From assembly GCF_003001935.1 (NCBI RefSeq), contig NZ_PVNG01000008.1:62001-126000 (forward strand): a DNA stretch of 64,000 nucleotides. Reading direction: 5' to 3'. This document shows positions 8,309 through 16,009 of this stretch, one piece after another. The notes beneath the pieces were generated by a model. The model was not told the DNA's origin and made no database searches. It saw only the letters and a program-made list of their open reading frames with translations. Made by a program: the position numbers and the translations under genes. Positions within the stretch are counted from its first letter, which is position 1. Each line of letters starts with the position of its first letter. The DNA is from Nonomuraea fuscirosea. GTDB lineage: Bacteria > Actinomycetota > Actinomycetes > Streptosporangiales > Streptosporangiaceae.

Positions 8309-8873
8309 TGCTCTGGATGATCTTGATCAGCTCGGTCTGGATGCCCTCGCTGGCGTGCACCGTGACGATGACGCCCCGGCGCTCGACCCATCCCGCGTAC
8401 CGGCCGGTGCCGAGCGCGCCGTCGCTCCGCCTGACGAGCACCCGGCGCTGGCCGATCTTCATGCCCTTCTTTCCGCTCGTGAACCTGCCCTCCACCAGCG
8501 GGACCTTCTTCAGCTGCGTGCCGCTCCCGGCCTTCGGCCAGCACACCACCCGCACCCACAACGACCGGTGCGCGCGGTCGACGTCGTCACGGTCGTCGGA
8601 CCAGCGGTAGCCGTACTCGGTGAGGCCGTGGTGCTTCGACGCCGTCACCGCGCCGTGGACGAAGCCCTTGGGCAGGTGGCCGACGCGGACCCCTTTGATC
8701 GCGGTGGCCCCGTTGGCCGGCCGGTCGGGCTCGGCGGCCCTGAGCGCCTTCGCCAGCGCGGCCTTGGGCGGGGCCGGGCAGGAGGGACGGGTCTCGGCCT
8801 GGGCCGGCAGGGCGATCAAGGCGGCGGCGACGGTGCCCGCGGAGAGGGCGGCCAGCAGGCGCGTGTTGTTCAT
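8298..8873 (-). CDS. Secreted hypothetical protein, 191 aa
   Basis: The protein begins MNNTRLLAALSAGTVAAALI and ends its signal at ALPAQA-ET, a clear Sec signal peptide. The mature part (about 165 aa) is basic and has two Cys residues (RPSCPAPP and VVCWPKAG) that could form a disulfide. A central KEG-like strand block (TSGKKGMKIGQRRVLVRRSDG) and a final helix, HASEGIQTELIKIIQSIKL, are visible. I do not recognise a family. It is likely a small extracellular domain protein. It follows the FAD monooxygenase at 8906 on the same strand, 32 nt downstream, so the two may share a transcript. Confidence 0.75.
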   Translation of the reverse strand: MNNTRLLAALSAGTVAAALIALPAQAETRPSCPAPPKAALAKALRAAEPDRPANGATAIKGVRVGHLPKGFVHGAVTASKHHGLTEYGYRWSDDRDDVDRAHRSLWVRVVCWPKAGSGTQLKKVPLVEGRFTSGKKGMKIGQRRVLVRRSDGALGTGRYAGWVERRGVIVTVHASEGIQTELIKIIQSIKL

Positions 8874-8905
8874 GCCGGATTGGACGTGATCATGCCGGGA
8901 AAGGT

Positions 8906-10048
8906 TCAGTACGACTTCAGTTCGATGTGCGTGGCGTACTTGTCGGTCAGCTTCATCATGATCCCGAGCAGGAACTTCGACTTGAACGTCCAGTTGCGCA
9001 GCAACATCTTGGCGCCGCCGCCGGGAGCCAGGAAGGGGCCGGCGTTGCCGTTCTCCGCGATCTTGGCGTACGGGCGCATCTGCCGCTCGTACTCGGCGAA
9101 GGCCGCGCGGTGGTCCCCGTTCGCCGCGGCCAGCTCGCCCGCCAGCACGTACGCGCCCACCATGGCCAGGCCGGTGCCGAAACCGCCCAGGGTGTTGCCG
9201 TACGCCGCGTCGCCGAGCAGCGCCACCCGGCCCGCGCTGTAGCGGTCGATCCTGACCTGGCTGAGCGAGTCGAGGTAGACGTCCTCGGCCTGGCTCACCG
9301 CCTTCATGACCTCCGGGGTACGCCAGCCCATGCCTTCGTACCGCCGCGCCAGGATGGCCTTCTGCTGCTCTGCGTCGTAGCGGTCGTACTCGAGCGGGTC
9401 GGAGGCGAACACGAAGAACGCGGTCGCCTTGGTCCCGCCGACCGTGACCATCCGGCCGGGCTCGTTGTACATGGTCGCCGACTGCCCGAAGTCCGCGCCC
9501 AGCTCGACCAGGGCGTAGTAGTGGCCGAGGAACTTGACGAAGTCGGCCTCGGGGCCGAAGGCCAGGCGGCGCACGTTGGAGTGGATCCCGTCCGCGCCCA
9601 CGACCAGGTCGAAGGTGCGGGGGGCGGCGCGTTCGAAGGTGACGTGCACGCCGGCCGGGGTCTCGGTGAGCGAGGTGATCGAGTCGCCGAAGACGTACTC
9701 GCAGTGGGGGGCGGTGCGCTCGTAGAGGAGCCTGGACAGGTCGCCGCGCCTGATCTCCAGGTCGCCGCCGGTGAACTCGCCGGGGATGACGGCCAGCACG
9801 CGGCCGTTCGCGTCCACGATCTCCTGGTCGGCGCCGCCGGTCTGCAGGCGGCGGACGTCGTCGAGGATGCCCATCCTGGTCAGCACGCTCTCGTGGGTCT
9901 CGCCCTTGAAGTCGACGGCCTGGCCGCCCTCGCGCAGGGTCCCGGCCTTCTCCACGACGGTGACCTTGAAGCCGTAGCGGATGAGCCAGTGGGCGAGGGC
10001 GGGGCCGCCGATGCTGGCGCCGGAGATGAGGACGTTCACGTTTCGCAT
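8906..10048 (-). CDS. FAD-dependent monooxygenase (PHBH/TetX-like)
   Basis: The 380-aa protein starts MRNVNVLISGASIGGPALAH, an FAD-binding Rossmann motif in which the first Gly region reads GASIGG. The second motif is VVGADGIHSNVRR (DG motif), and the third is VALLGDAAYGNTLGGFGTG (GD motif binding the FAD ribose). This order defines class A flavoprotein hydroxylases, which use NAD(P)H and oxygen. The sequence pattern resembles TetX-like and salicylate hydroxylase-like members. I chose the ATG at 10048 because it begins right before the first FAD strand; an in-frame start at 10078 adds only a short tail. The substrate is unknown. Confidence 0.88.
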   Translation of the reverse strand: MRNVNVLISGASIGGPALAHWLIRYGFKVTVVEKAGTLREGGQAVDFKGETHESVLTRMGILDDVRRLQTGGADQEIVDANGRVLAVIPGEFTGGDLEIRRGDLSRLLYERTAPHCEYVFGDSITSLTETPAGVHVTFERAAPRTFDLVVGADGIHSNVRRLAFGPEADFVKFLGHYYALVELGADFGQSATMYNEPGRMVTVGGTKATAFFVFASDPLEYDRYDAEQQKAILARRYEGMGWRTPEVMKAVSQAEDVYLDSLSQVRIDRYSAGRVALLGDAAYGNTLGGFGTGLAMVGAYVLAGELAAANGDHRAAFAEYERQMRPYAKIAENGNAGPFLAPGGGAKMLLRNWTFKSKFLLGIMMKLTDKYATHIELKSY

Positions 10049-10067
10049 GCCAGGAAGCCTCGCCGCA

Positions 10068-10123
10068 CCCGCTGACAACCCGGCGACACCCCGCTGACAG
10101 CCCTGCCCCGCGCTGTCAGCGGG
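10068..10123. promoter_or_regulatory. Three CGCTGACA elements and an 11-bp hairpin
   Basis: CCCGCTGACA occurs at 10068 and again at 10090, 22 nt apart, and its inverse is at 10113-10123. The last two form a perfect 11-bp stem (10090-10100 with 10113-10123) around a 12-nt loop. The block lies between the SARP regulator's stop and the FAD monooxygenase's start, so it may be a terminator for the former, an operator for the latter, or both. Confidence 0.5.
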
Positions 10124-10189
10124 CCCTGTCGGCCGGTGGCGCCGCGCCGGGCGGCGGCTACCGGCCGATGACGTCGCGCGTGGCGGCCG

Positions 10190-13100
10190 TTACCGGCCGG
10201 TGGTGGTGCGCAGGACGGTTGTGGCTTCGTCCCTGGTCATGGCCGCGCCGCTCGCGTACGCAGCCGCGAACGCGTCGGGGCCGAGGACGCGGGTGGCCTC
10301 GGCGGCGGTGGCGGCGACGTCGCGGTCGCCGACCACGGCCATGCCCCGCACCGCCGCTCCCACCCCGAGCAAGACCGCCGCCTGTGCCGCCGCCCGCCGC
10401 CGTTCGACGACCTCATCGCCCCCGTCCCGCTCCACGCCGGCGTCCGCCGTCGGGCCGCCAGGGTCGGGTACGTGGGTCGTGAGGACGTCCTCAGCCAGGC
10501 CCTCCGCCTGGTCGGGTACGCGGGCGGTGAGGACGTGCCCGGCCAGGCCCTCCGCCGCCTCGGCCAGGTCGTTGGCCAAGGGCGAGCGCAACGCGATGGC
10601 CACGGCCTCGGCGTGCATGCGCGCCGCCCGGTCCCCGTCGCGCTGAGCGGTCGCCAACCGGCCCAGCGCCGTGTGCACCCGTGACGTCGTCCCGCCGGCG
10701 GTGAACGTCCCGGCGTCCGAGCCGGACAGCGCCGCCTCAAGCCGCTCGGCCGCCCCGGCGAGGTCGCCCTGGAGCCGCAGCATGTCCCCCAGCTCCAGCC
10801 GTACCCAGGCCAGCAGCTCCGGCCGGCCCAGCCGGCGCTCCAGCTCGCCCGCCCGCTCGCAGTCGGCGCGGGCCGCCTCGGCGTTCCCCGACCGCCAGTG
10901 CGCGTTGCCGCGTCTGAGCAGGATGTCCGCCAGCTCGTCCAGCGCCCCGAGCTCCGCGACCATGGCGAGCGCCCGGTCCCACAGCTCCATCGCCCGGCCC
11001 CAGTCGCCGCGCCAGCTCGCGAGCAGGGCCAGCCAGTCGAGCGCCTGCCCGGTGCCCCAGCGCTCGCCCACCGCGCCGAAGTTCGCCAGCACCTCCTCCA
11101 TCTCGCCTTCCGCCTCGGCGAGCCGGCCGTCGTGCAGGGCCATGAGGGCCAGGCCGAGCTGTTCGAGTGCCCGGCTCCACGGGTCGGCCCGCGAGATCCG
11201 CCGATCCCGCGCCGCCCCCACCCCGCCTCTGGGCGGGCCGGCGATCATGCCCCAGAGCGCCACGCCGAACCGGTGCCGCAGCGGCCGGTCGAGCGCTTCG
11301 ACGATGGCGCGCGCCCGTTCCCAGTGCGGCGAACCGGCAGCGGGTACGGCGTGCAGCACGGCCAGCACGTACTCCTCGGCCAGCTCGTCCCCCGGCTCGG
11401 GGCCGTCGAGCAGGCGTTCGGCGTGCCGGGTGGCCTGGCCGCGCCGCCCGCTCAGCCACCAGTACATGGCCAGCGCCGTCATCAGCCGGAATGCGGTCGG
11501 CCTGTCGTGCTCGACTCCCCAGCGCAGCGCCGCCCGCAGATTGGCGTTGTCGGCGGACAGCCGGGCCAGCCACTCCAGCTGCTCGGCTCGGTAGAGGTGG
11601 TCGTCGGCGCGCCGGGCGTACTCCAAAAACCAGATTGCGTGCGCCCGCCGCAGCGCCTCCTCCTCACCCGCCTCCGCCAGCCGTCCGGCACAGAACAGGC
11701 GGATGGTGTCGAGCATCTGGTAACGCTCGCCGTCGGTCTCGACGAGCGATTTGTCCACCAGATCAGCCAGCACCTCGGCCAGGTCCGCCGCCTCCGGCGC
11801 CTCCACCGGCTCCTTCGCCTGAGCTGGCTCCGCCCTTTCCCCAGGCGTTGGCGGGGTGGGTGCGGGCGTGGCGCAGACGTGCTCGATCGCCTCCAGGGTC
11901 GCGCCGCCGCTGAACACCGAGAACCGCCTGGCCAGCGCCTGCTCCCCGGCGTCCAGCAGGCTCCAGCTCCACTCCACGACCGCGTGCAGCGTCTGGTGGC
12001 GCGCCGCCGCCGTACGGTCGCCGCGCGAGAGCAGCCGGAACCGGCCGTGCTCGGCCAGGCGGTCGGCGATCTCCGCCACGCCGAACGTGCGCACCCGCGC
12101 CGCCGCCAGCTCGATGGCGAGGGGCAGGCCGTCGAGCGCCGCGCAGATCCGCAGCACCGCCGCCAGGGTGCCGTCATCGAGCGTGAACCCCTGCCGTACG
12201 GCCGCCGCCCGGTCCGCGAACAGCCGGACCGCCGGATAGCCGGCGGGGTCGGCCTCGCCCGGCGGCGGGGTGGGGAGGGGCGCGAGCGGGACCAGCTGCT
12301 CGCCGGTGAGGCCGAGCGGCTCCCTGCTGGTGGCCAGGACGCGCAGGCCGGGGCAGCGGGCGAGCAGGCGGCGGGTGAGCGCGGCGGCCCCGGCGATCAC
12401 GTGTTCGCAGTTGTCCAGGATGAGCAGCACGTCCTGCTCGGCCAGCGCGGCGACCAGGCGGTCCGCGGGGTCGGGCCCGCCGGCGGCGGGCGGCTTGAGT
12501 CCCGATTCGCGCAACCCGAGCGCGCCCAGCACAGCCTGAGCGACCTGCGCCACCTGAACGGCCTGAGCCGCCGACGCCGTCTGCGCCGACGCCGTCTGAG
12601 CCGGTGCCGCCTGCGCGGTCCCGCCGTCCGCGATCGACAGGTCCACGAACGCCGGACCGCCGTCGCGTGCGGCGCGGGTGGCGGACTCGATGGCGAGGCG
12701 GGTCTTGCCGGTGCCGCCCGGCCCGACGATCGTCACCAGCCGGGCCTCGCGCAGCGCGTCCAGGCGGGCCAGCTCCGCCTCGCGGCCCACGAAGCTGGTG
12801 AGCTGCGCCGGCGGCGGCACCCGCGCGCTGCTCTCCCGTTCCCCACGCAGGATCTCCAGGTGCAGGGCGGCCAGCTCGGGCGAGGGGTCGGCGCCCAGCT
12901 CGTCGGCCAGCAGCCGCCGGCCCTCGTCGAAGACCGCCAGCGCCTCCGCCTGCCGTCCGGCCGCGTGCAGCGCGCGCATCAGCAGCCCGCGCGCCCGCTC
13001 CCGCAGCGGCTGCGCGGCCACGAGCTCGCGCAGCCCGCCCACCGGGCTGGCCGAGGGAAGCGACAGCTCGGCCTCGAACAGGTCCTCGGTGGCCGCCAGC

Positions 13101-13564
13101 CGCAGCTCCTCCAGCCGGACGGCCTGCGGCGGCGCGAACGGCGCCTCGGCCACGTCCGCGAACGCCGGCCCGCGCCACAGCTCCAGGCCCTCTCTGAGCA
13201 CGGCGGCGGCGGCCGAGTGCCGTCCCGCGGCCAGCAGCCCGCGCCCCTCGCGGGACAGGCGCTCGAACCGGTGCGCGTCCACGCTGTCCCGGTCGACCGC
13301 CAGCCGGTAGCCGGAGCCGTGGAACTCGATCAGGTCCGCGGGCAGGTTGCGCCGCAGGCGGGAGACCTGCGCCTGGACGGCGTTGGCCGCGCCGGAAGGG
13401 GCCCGGTCGCCGTACTGGCCGTCGATGAGGCGTTCGATGCTGACCAGCCGGCCCGCGTCGAGCAGCAGCATCGCGAGCAGCGCACGCGGACGCGGCCCGC
13501 CGACGGCGAGCGGGTCACCGGCGGGCGGCCGGACCACGAGCGGGCCGAGGACACCGAACTGCAC
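10190..13564 (-). CDS. SARP/AfsR-type regulator with ATPase and TPR domains
   Basis: The 1124-aa protein starts VQFGVLGPLVV (GTG at 13564), the usual opening of the winged-helix DNA-binding domain, followed by the BTAD domain (about 95-240). A STAND-type ATPase follows: TIVGPGGTGKTRLAIE (Walker A), LLILDNCEHV (Walker B) and LATSREPLGLTGEQ. The last 450 residues are Ala/Leu-rich helical repeats of TPR type. Proteins of this layout activate secondary metabolism genes in actinomycetes. An Ala/Gln-rich low-complexity stretch follows the Walker A region, and a 16-residue duplication lies near the C terminus. A longer open frame to 14269 runs antisense to the TetR gene and is not real. Confidence 0.9.
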   Translation of the reverse strand: MQFGVLGPLVVRPPAGDPLAVGGPRPRALLAMLLLDAGRLVSIERLIDGQYGDRAPSGAANAVQAQVSRLRRNLPADLIEFHGSGYRLAVDRDSVDAHRFERLSREGRGLLAAGRHSAAAAVLREGLELWRGPAFADVAEAPFAPPQAVRLEELRLAATEDLFEAELSLPSASPVGGLRELVAAQPLRERARGLLMRALHAAGRQAEALAVFDEGRRLLADELGADPSPELAALHLEILRGERESSARVPPPAQLTSFVGREAELARLDALREARLVTIVGPGGTGKTRLAIESATRAARDGGPAFVDLSIADGGTAQAAPAQTASAQTASAAQAVQVAQVAQAVLGALGLRESGLKPPAAGGPDPADRLVAALAEQDVLLILDNCEHVIAGAAALTRRLLARCPGLRVLATSREPLGLTGEQLVPLAPLPTPPPGEADPAGYPAVRLFADRAAAVRQGFTLDDGTLAAVLRICAALDGLPLAIELAAARVRTFGVAEIADRLAEHGRFRLLSRGDRTAAARHQTLHAVVEWSWSLLDAGEQALARRFSVFSGGATLEAIEHVCATPAPTPPTPGERAEPAQAKEPVEAPEAADLAEVLADLVDKSLVETDGERYQMLDTIRLFCAGRLAEAGEEEALRRAHAIWFLEYARRADDHLYRAEQLEWLARLSADNANLRAALRWGVEHDRPTAFRLMTALAMYWWLSGRRGQATRHAERLLDGPEPGDELAEEYVLAVLHAVPAAGSPHWERARAIVEALDRPLRHRFGVALWGMIAGPPRGGVGAARDRRISRADPWSRALEQLGLALMALHDGRLAEAEGEMEEVLANFGAVGERWGTGQALDWLALLASWRGDWGRAMELWDRALAMVAELGALDELADILLRRGNAHWRSGNAEAARADCERAGELERRLGRPELLAWVRLELGDMLRLQGDLAGAAERLEAALSGSDAGTFTAGGTTSRVHTALGRLATAQRDGDRAARMHAEAVAIALRSPLANDLAEAAEGLAGHVLTARVPDQAEGLAEDVLTTHVPDPGGPTADAGVERDGGDEVVERRRAAAQAAVLLGVGAAVRGMAVVGDRDVAATAAEATRVLGPDAFAAAYASGAAMTRDEATTVLRTTTGR
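10462..10557 (-). repeat. 48-bp tandem duplication in the SARP regulator's C terminus
   Basis: Units 10462-10509 and 10510-10557 are adjacent in-frame copies that both start GGTCGGGTACG and end CCTCCGCC. They encode two versions of a 16-residue segment around EGLA..VLT..VPD. Several base differences show the duplication is not brand new. Confidence 0.85.
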
Positions 13565-13610
13565 GCCCCGATTGTCCCGCACGACACCGGCGGAAAAGGA
13601 AACCGCTTTC

Positions 13611-13628
13611 TGTCTACAGCTGTAGACA
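13611..13628. promoter_or_regulatory. Perfect 18-bp palindrome, probable TetR operator
   Basis: TGTCTACAGCTGTAGACA is a perfect palindrome. It lies 27 nt upstream of the TetR ATG (13655) and 47 nt upstream of the divergent SARP start (13564). The spacing and symmetry fit binding by the adjacent TetR protein, which would then control both genes. Confidence 0.8.
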
Positions 13629-13654
13629 CCGTCCGGGGTAAGCTGACCGACATC

Positions 13655-14233
13655 ATGGAAAGCACGCTGGGGCTGCGCGAACGCAAGAAGGCCGAGACCC
13701 GCCAGGCCGTCCACGAGGCGGCCCTGCGGTTGGTCGTCGAGCACGGGCTCGACGCCGTCACGGTCGAGTCGATCGCCGACGCGGCGAACATCTCGCGGCG
13801 GACGTTCTCCAACTACTTCTCCGGCAAGGAGGACGCGCTGCTCTACGGCGAGGAGCAGCGCATCCTGGCCCTGGTGGTGCGGGTGCGGGCGCAGCCGGAG
13901 GGGATGCCGGCCTGGCAGGCGCTGCGCGTGGCGATCGAGGAGCTGCAGCGGGAGGAGGGGGAGCCGGAGCGCGAGTGGGCGCTGCGGACCAGGCTGGCCA
14001 AGCGGCACCCCTCGCTGCTCGCCCGGCAGCTGGCGAACCACGCCGCCCTGGAACGAGACCTCTCGGCCGCCGTCGCCGAGCGGTTCTGCCCGGTCTCGCC
14101 CCAGGTGCTGGCGGCGGCCTTCCTGGTGGGGCTCCGGCTGGCCACGCACGTGTGGACCGAGGAGGAGCAGGCCCGCACGTTGCGCGAGGTCATCGACGAG
14201 ACACTCGACCAGATCGCCCAGCCGTTCGCCTGA
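13655..14233 (+). CDS. TetR-family regulator divergent from the SARP regulator
   Basis: The 192-aa protein opens GLRERKKAETRQAVHEAALRL, followed by the HTH VTVESIADAANISRRTFSNYF and GKEDALLYG. This is the TetR DNA-binding domain of a group common in actinomycetes. The ligand domain ends in ATHVWTEEEQARTLREVIDE. I start it at the ATG at 13655 just before the conserved region; the frame is open far upstream only because it runs antisense to the SARP gene. The perfect palindrome at 13611 lies in its promoter, so autoregulation is likely. The gene is followed by a repeat block and a terminator-like hairpin. Confidence 0.92.
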   Translation: MESTLGLRERKKAETRQAVHEAALRLVVEHGLDAVTVESIADAANISRRTFSNYFSGKEDALLYGEEQRILALVVRVRAQPEGMPAWQALRVAIEELQREEGEPEREWALRTRLAKRHPSLLARQLANHAALERDLSAAVAERFCPVSPQVLAAAFLVGLRLATHVWTEEEQARTLREVIDETLDQIAQPFA

Positions 14234-14235
14234 CG

Positions 14236-14295
14236 CACGAGGACCCCTCACCACGAGGACCCGCACCACGAGATCCTCACCACGAGGACCCCCAC
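14236..14295. repeat. Four short direct repeats after the TetR stop
   Basis: CACGAGGACCC-type units of 14-16 bp follow one another at 14236, 14252, 14267 and 14281, each ending in CAC. The third copy is the most divergent. The block begins 3 nt after the TetR stop codon. Spacers are absent, so it is a tandem repeat, not a CRISPR. Confidence 0.75.
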
Positions 14296-14314
14296 CACAA
14301 AGGGTGAGGGTCCT
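14285..14314. terminator. Hairpin between convergent TetR and sialidase-like genes
   Basis: AGGACCCCCACC (14285-14296) pairs with GGTGAGGGTCCT (14303-14314) at 11 of 12 positions around a 6-nt loop. It lies between two convergent stops, so it can act in both directions. There is no long U run, which is normal for high-GC actinomycetes. Confidence 0.6.
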
Positions 14315-14321
14315 TCAACGG

Positions 14322-15974
14322 TCAGGCCGGCAGGTTCCACTTCTGCGGGTCGAGGCCGTTGCAGTCGTAGATCTGCAGCTTGGTGCCGTTGGCGGTGGCG
14401 CCGCTGGGCGCGTCGAGGCAGCGGCCCGACTGCGGGTTCAGCAGCGAGCCGTCGGCCTGGGGCACCCACCGCTGGCCGCCGTTGGCGTTGCACTCCCAGA
14501 GCTGCACCTTGGTGAAGTTGGCGATGCCGTTGGCGTCGATGTCCAGGCACTTGCCGAAGGCGCGCAGGGTGCCGTCGGGGTGCCTGGACCAGCGCTGGCC
14601 GGTGGCGACGCCGCAGTCCCAGAGCTGGGCGGCGTTGCCGTTGGCGTTCGTGTTCGTGTCCACGTCGAGGCACTTGCCGGCGCCGGCCGGGCCGGTGATC
14701 TGGCCCGCCCGGCCGGGCAGCGTGCCGATGCCGTACCTGACCTGGCACTGGTTGCCCGTGAGGTGGGTGGCGGCCAGGTAGAGGAAGTCGGTGCCGTTCG
14801 CGGAGGGCACGATCGGAGAGCTGTAGCCGGGGCAGGACGGCACGCCGGGGGCGTAACCGCCGGTGGGCGAGATGTGCACCGGCGCCTCGATCTCGGTCCA
14901 CGCGCCGGCGCCCAGGTCGGTGTTGGCGAACAGGACCTGGCCCGACTCGCCGAGCACGGTCTTGTTACCGGTCGGACCGGCGACGACGCGCTGTCCTGAC
15001 AGCAGCAGCGTGCCGTTGGCCCCGCCGCCCGGCAGCCAGGCGACGTACGGGGTGTGCAGCAGCTCACGCTGGTCGGACGTGCGCACGAGCGTGCCCGCGC
15101 CCGAGCCCCAGGACAGGCCGTTGGAGCTGGTCTTGGTGTAGACCTCGCAGGCGTGGTCGGCGTTGGTGGCGTCCCGGCACAGCTCGTACGCCATCAGGAA
15201 CGTGCCGTTCGGCAGCGCCGTCACGATCGACATGCCGGGCCTGGCCAGGTTGTCGGCGGGGAAGACGACGTCCTGCGTCATCGTGGCGCTCCACGACTGA
15301 CCCCCGTCGCCGGAGGTGTAGTGGCCGATGACCTGGTTGTTCGTGGGGGAGTTCGCGGGCCGCTCGTCGGAGATGAAGCAGGCCAGCGTGTTGTTCGGGG
15401 TCAGCAGGAACCATGGCTCCCAGATGCCGTGCCCGATGCTGTTCGGCTGGCCGCTGGTCTGGGTGCAGTTCGACAGGTACGTCCACGTCACGCCGTGGTC
15501 GGTGCTCTTGAACACCTCGACCTTCTGGGCGGTGAAGTTCCCCTCGGCCCAGGCTGTGCCCGAGGCCAGCAGGTCGCCCTGGTTGAGGCCGTTCGCGGTG
15601 CGCGGCACCTCGTACAGGACGGGGGCGCCGAGGTCCCAGCCCGGCGTGTTCGAGGTGATCGTGGAGATGGGGTTCGCCGACCACGTACGCCCGCCGTCGG
15701 TGCTGCGGTGGATCGGGAACGACGCGCGCGCGTTGTGTCCCCGGCGGGCGTAGGTGGCCAGCATGGTCTCGTTCGGCGAGCCGTCATGGTCCAGCCGGAT
15801 CGCCCTCGGGTAGCTGGCGTCGCCCTGGGGGAAGGCGGACAGGTTCGGGGAGTAGAGCACCTGGCCGGCGGGGGCGGCCGAGGCGGTGCCGGCCATCGGG
15901 CCGGTCAGCCCGACGAGACAGGCGGCGGTCAGGGCTAAGGCGGACAGGATCCGGGTGGGGGGTGTGAATCGCAC
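14322..15974 (-). CDS. Secreted sialidase-fold glycosidase with ricin-type lectin domain
   Basis: The 550-aa protein starts at a GTG preceded by AGGAGAG and carries a signal peptide ending TASAAPA. The catalytic part has three Asp-boxes: STDGGRTW (about 91-98), STDHGVTW (about 157-164) and SGDGGQSW (about 221-228), typical of the six-blade BNR fold found in GH33 sialidases and GH93 arabinanases. From about residue 425, three ricin B-type repeats end in QRW, QRW and QKW, a carbohydrate-binding trefoil. It is 35 nt downstream of the GH2 gene in the sugar operon, so it probably acts on the polymer whose products the transporter imports. Exact specificity is open. Confidence 0.85.
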   Translation of the reverse strand: MRFTPPTRILSALALTAACLVGLTGPMAGTASAAPAGQVLYSPNLSAFPQGDASYPRAIRLDHDGSPNETMLATYARRGHNARASFPIHRSTDGGRTWSANPISTITSNTPGWDLGAPVLYEVPRTANGLNQGDLLASGTAWAEGNFTAQKVEVFKSTDHGVTWTYLSNCTQTSGQPNSIGHGIWEPWFLLTPNNTLACFISDERPANSPTNNQVIGHYTSGDGGQSWSATMTQDVVFPADNLARPGMSIVTALPNGTFLMAYELCRDATNADHACEVYTKTSSNGLSWGSGAGTLVRTSDQRELLHTPYVAWLPGGGANGTLLLSGQRVVAGPTGNKTVLGESGQVLFANTDLGAGAWTEIEAPVHISPTGGYAPGVPSCPGYSSPIVPSANGTDFLYLAATHLTGNQCQVRYGIGTLPGRAGQITGPAGAGKCLDVDTNTNANGNAAQLWDCGVATGQRWSRHPDGTLRAFGKCLDIDANGIANFTKVQLWECNANGGQRWVPQADGSLLNPQSGRCLDAPSGATANGTKLQIYDCNGLDPQKWNLPA

Positions 15975-16009
15975 TGATTGCTCTCCTCAGGGTTGGTCGG
16001 CTGGATCGG

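Noticed and set aside
10898..13654. Long open frame on the plus strand in front of the TetR gene
   Set aside because: It runs antisense to the SARP regulator, has no domain I recognise, and arises because GC-rich third positions keep other frames open. Only the TetR part from 13655 is real.
13565..14269. Upstream extension of the SARP frame
   Set aside because: The extension runs antisense to the TetR gene and would place 235 residues before the conserved VQFGVLGPL opening of SARP proteins.
14236..14295. Possible CRISPR array
   Set aside because: The 14-16-bp units are in direct contact without unique spacers, and no cas gene is present anywhere in the window.
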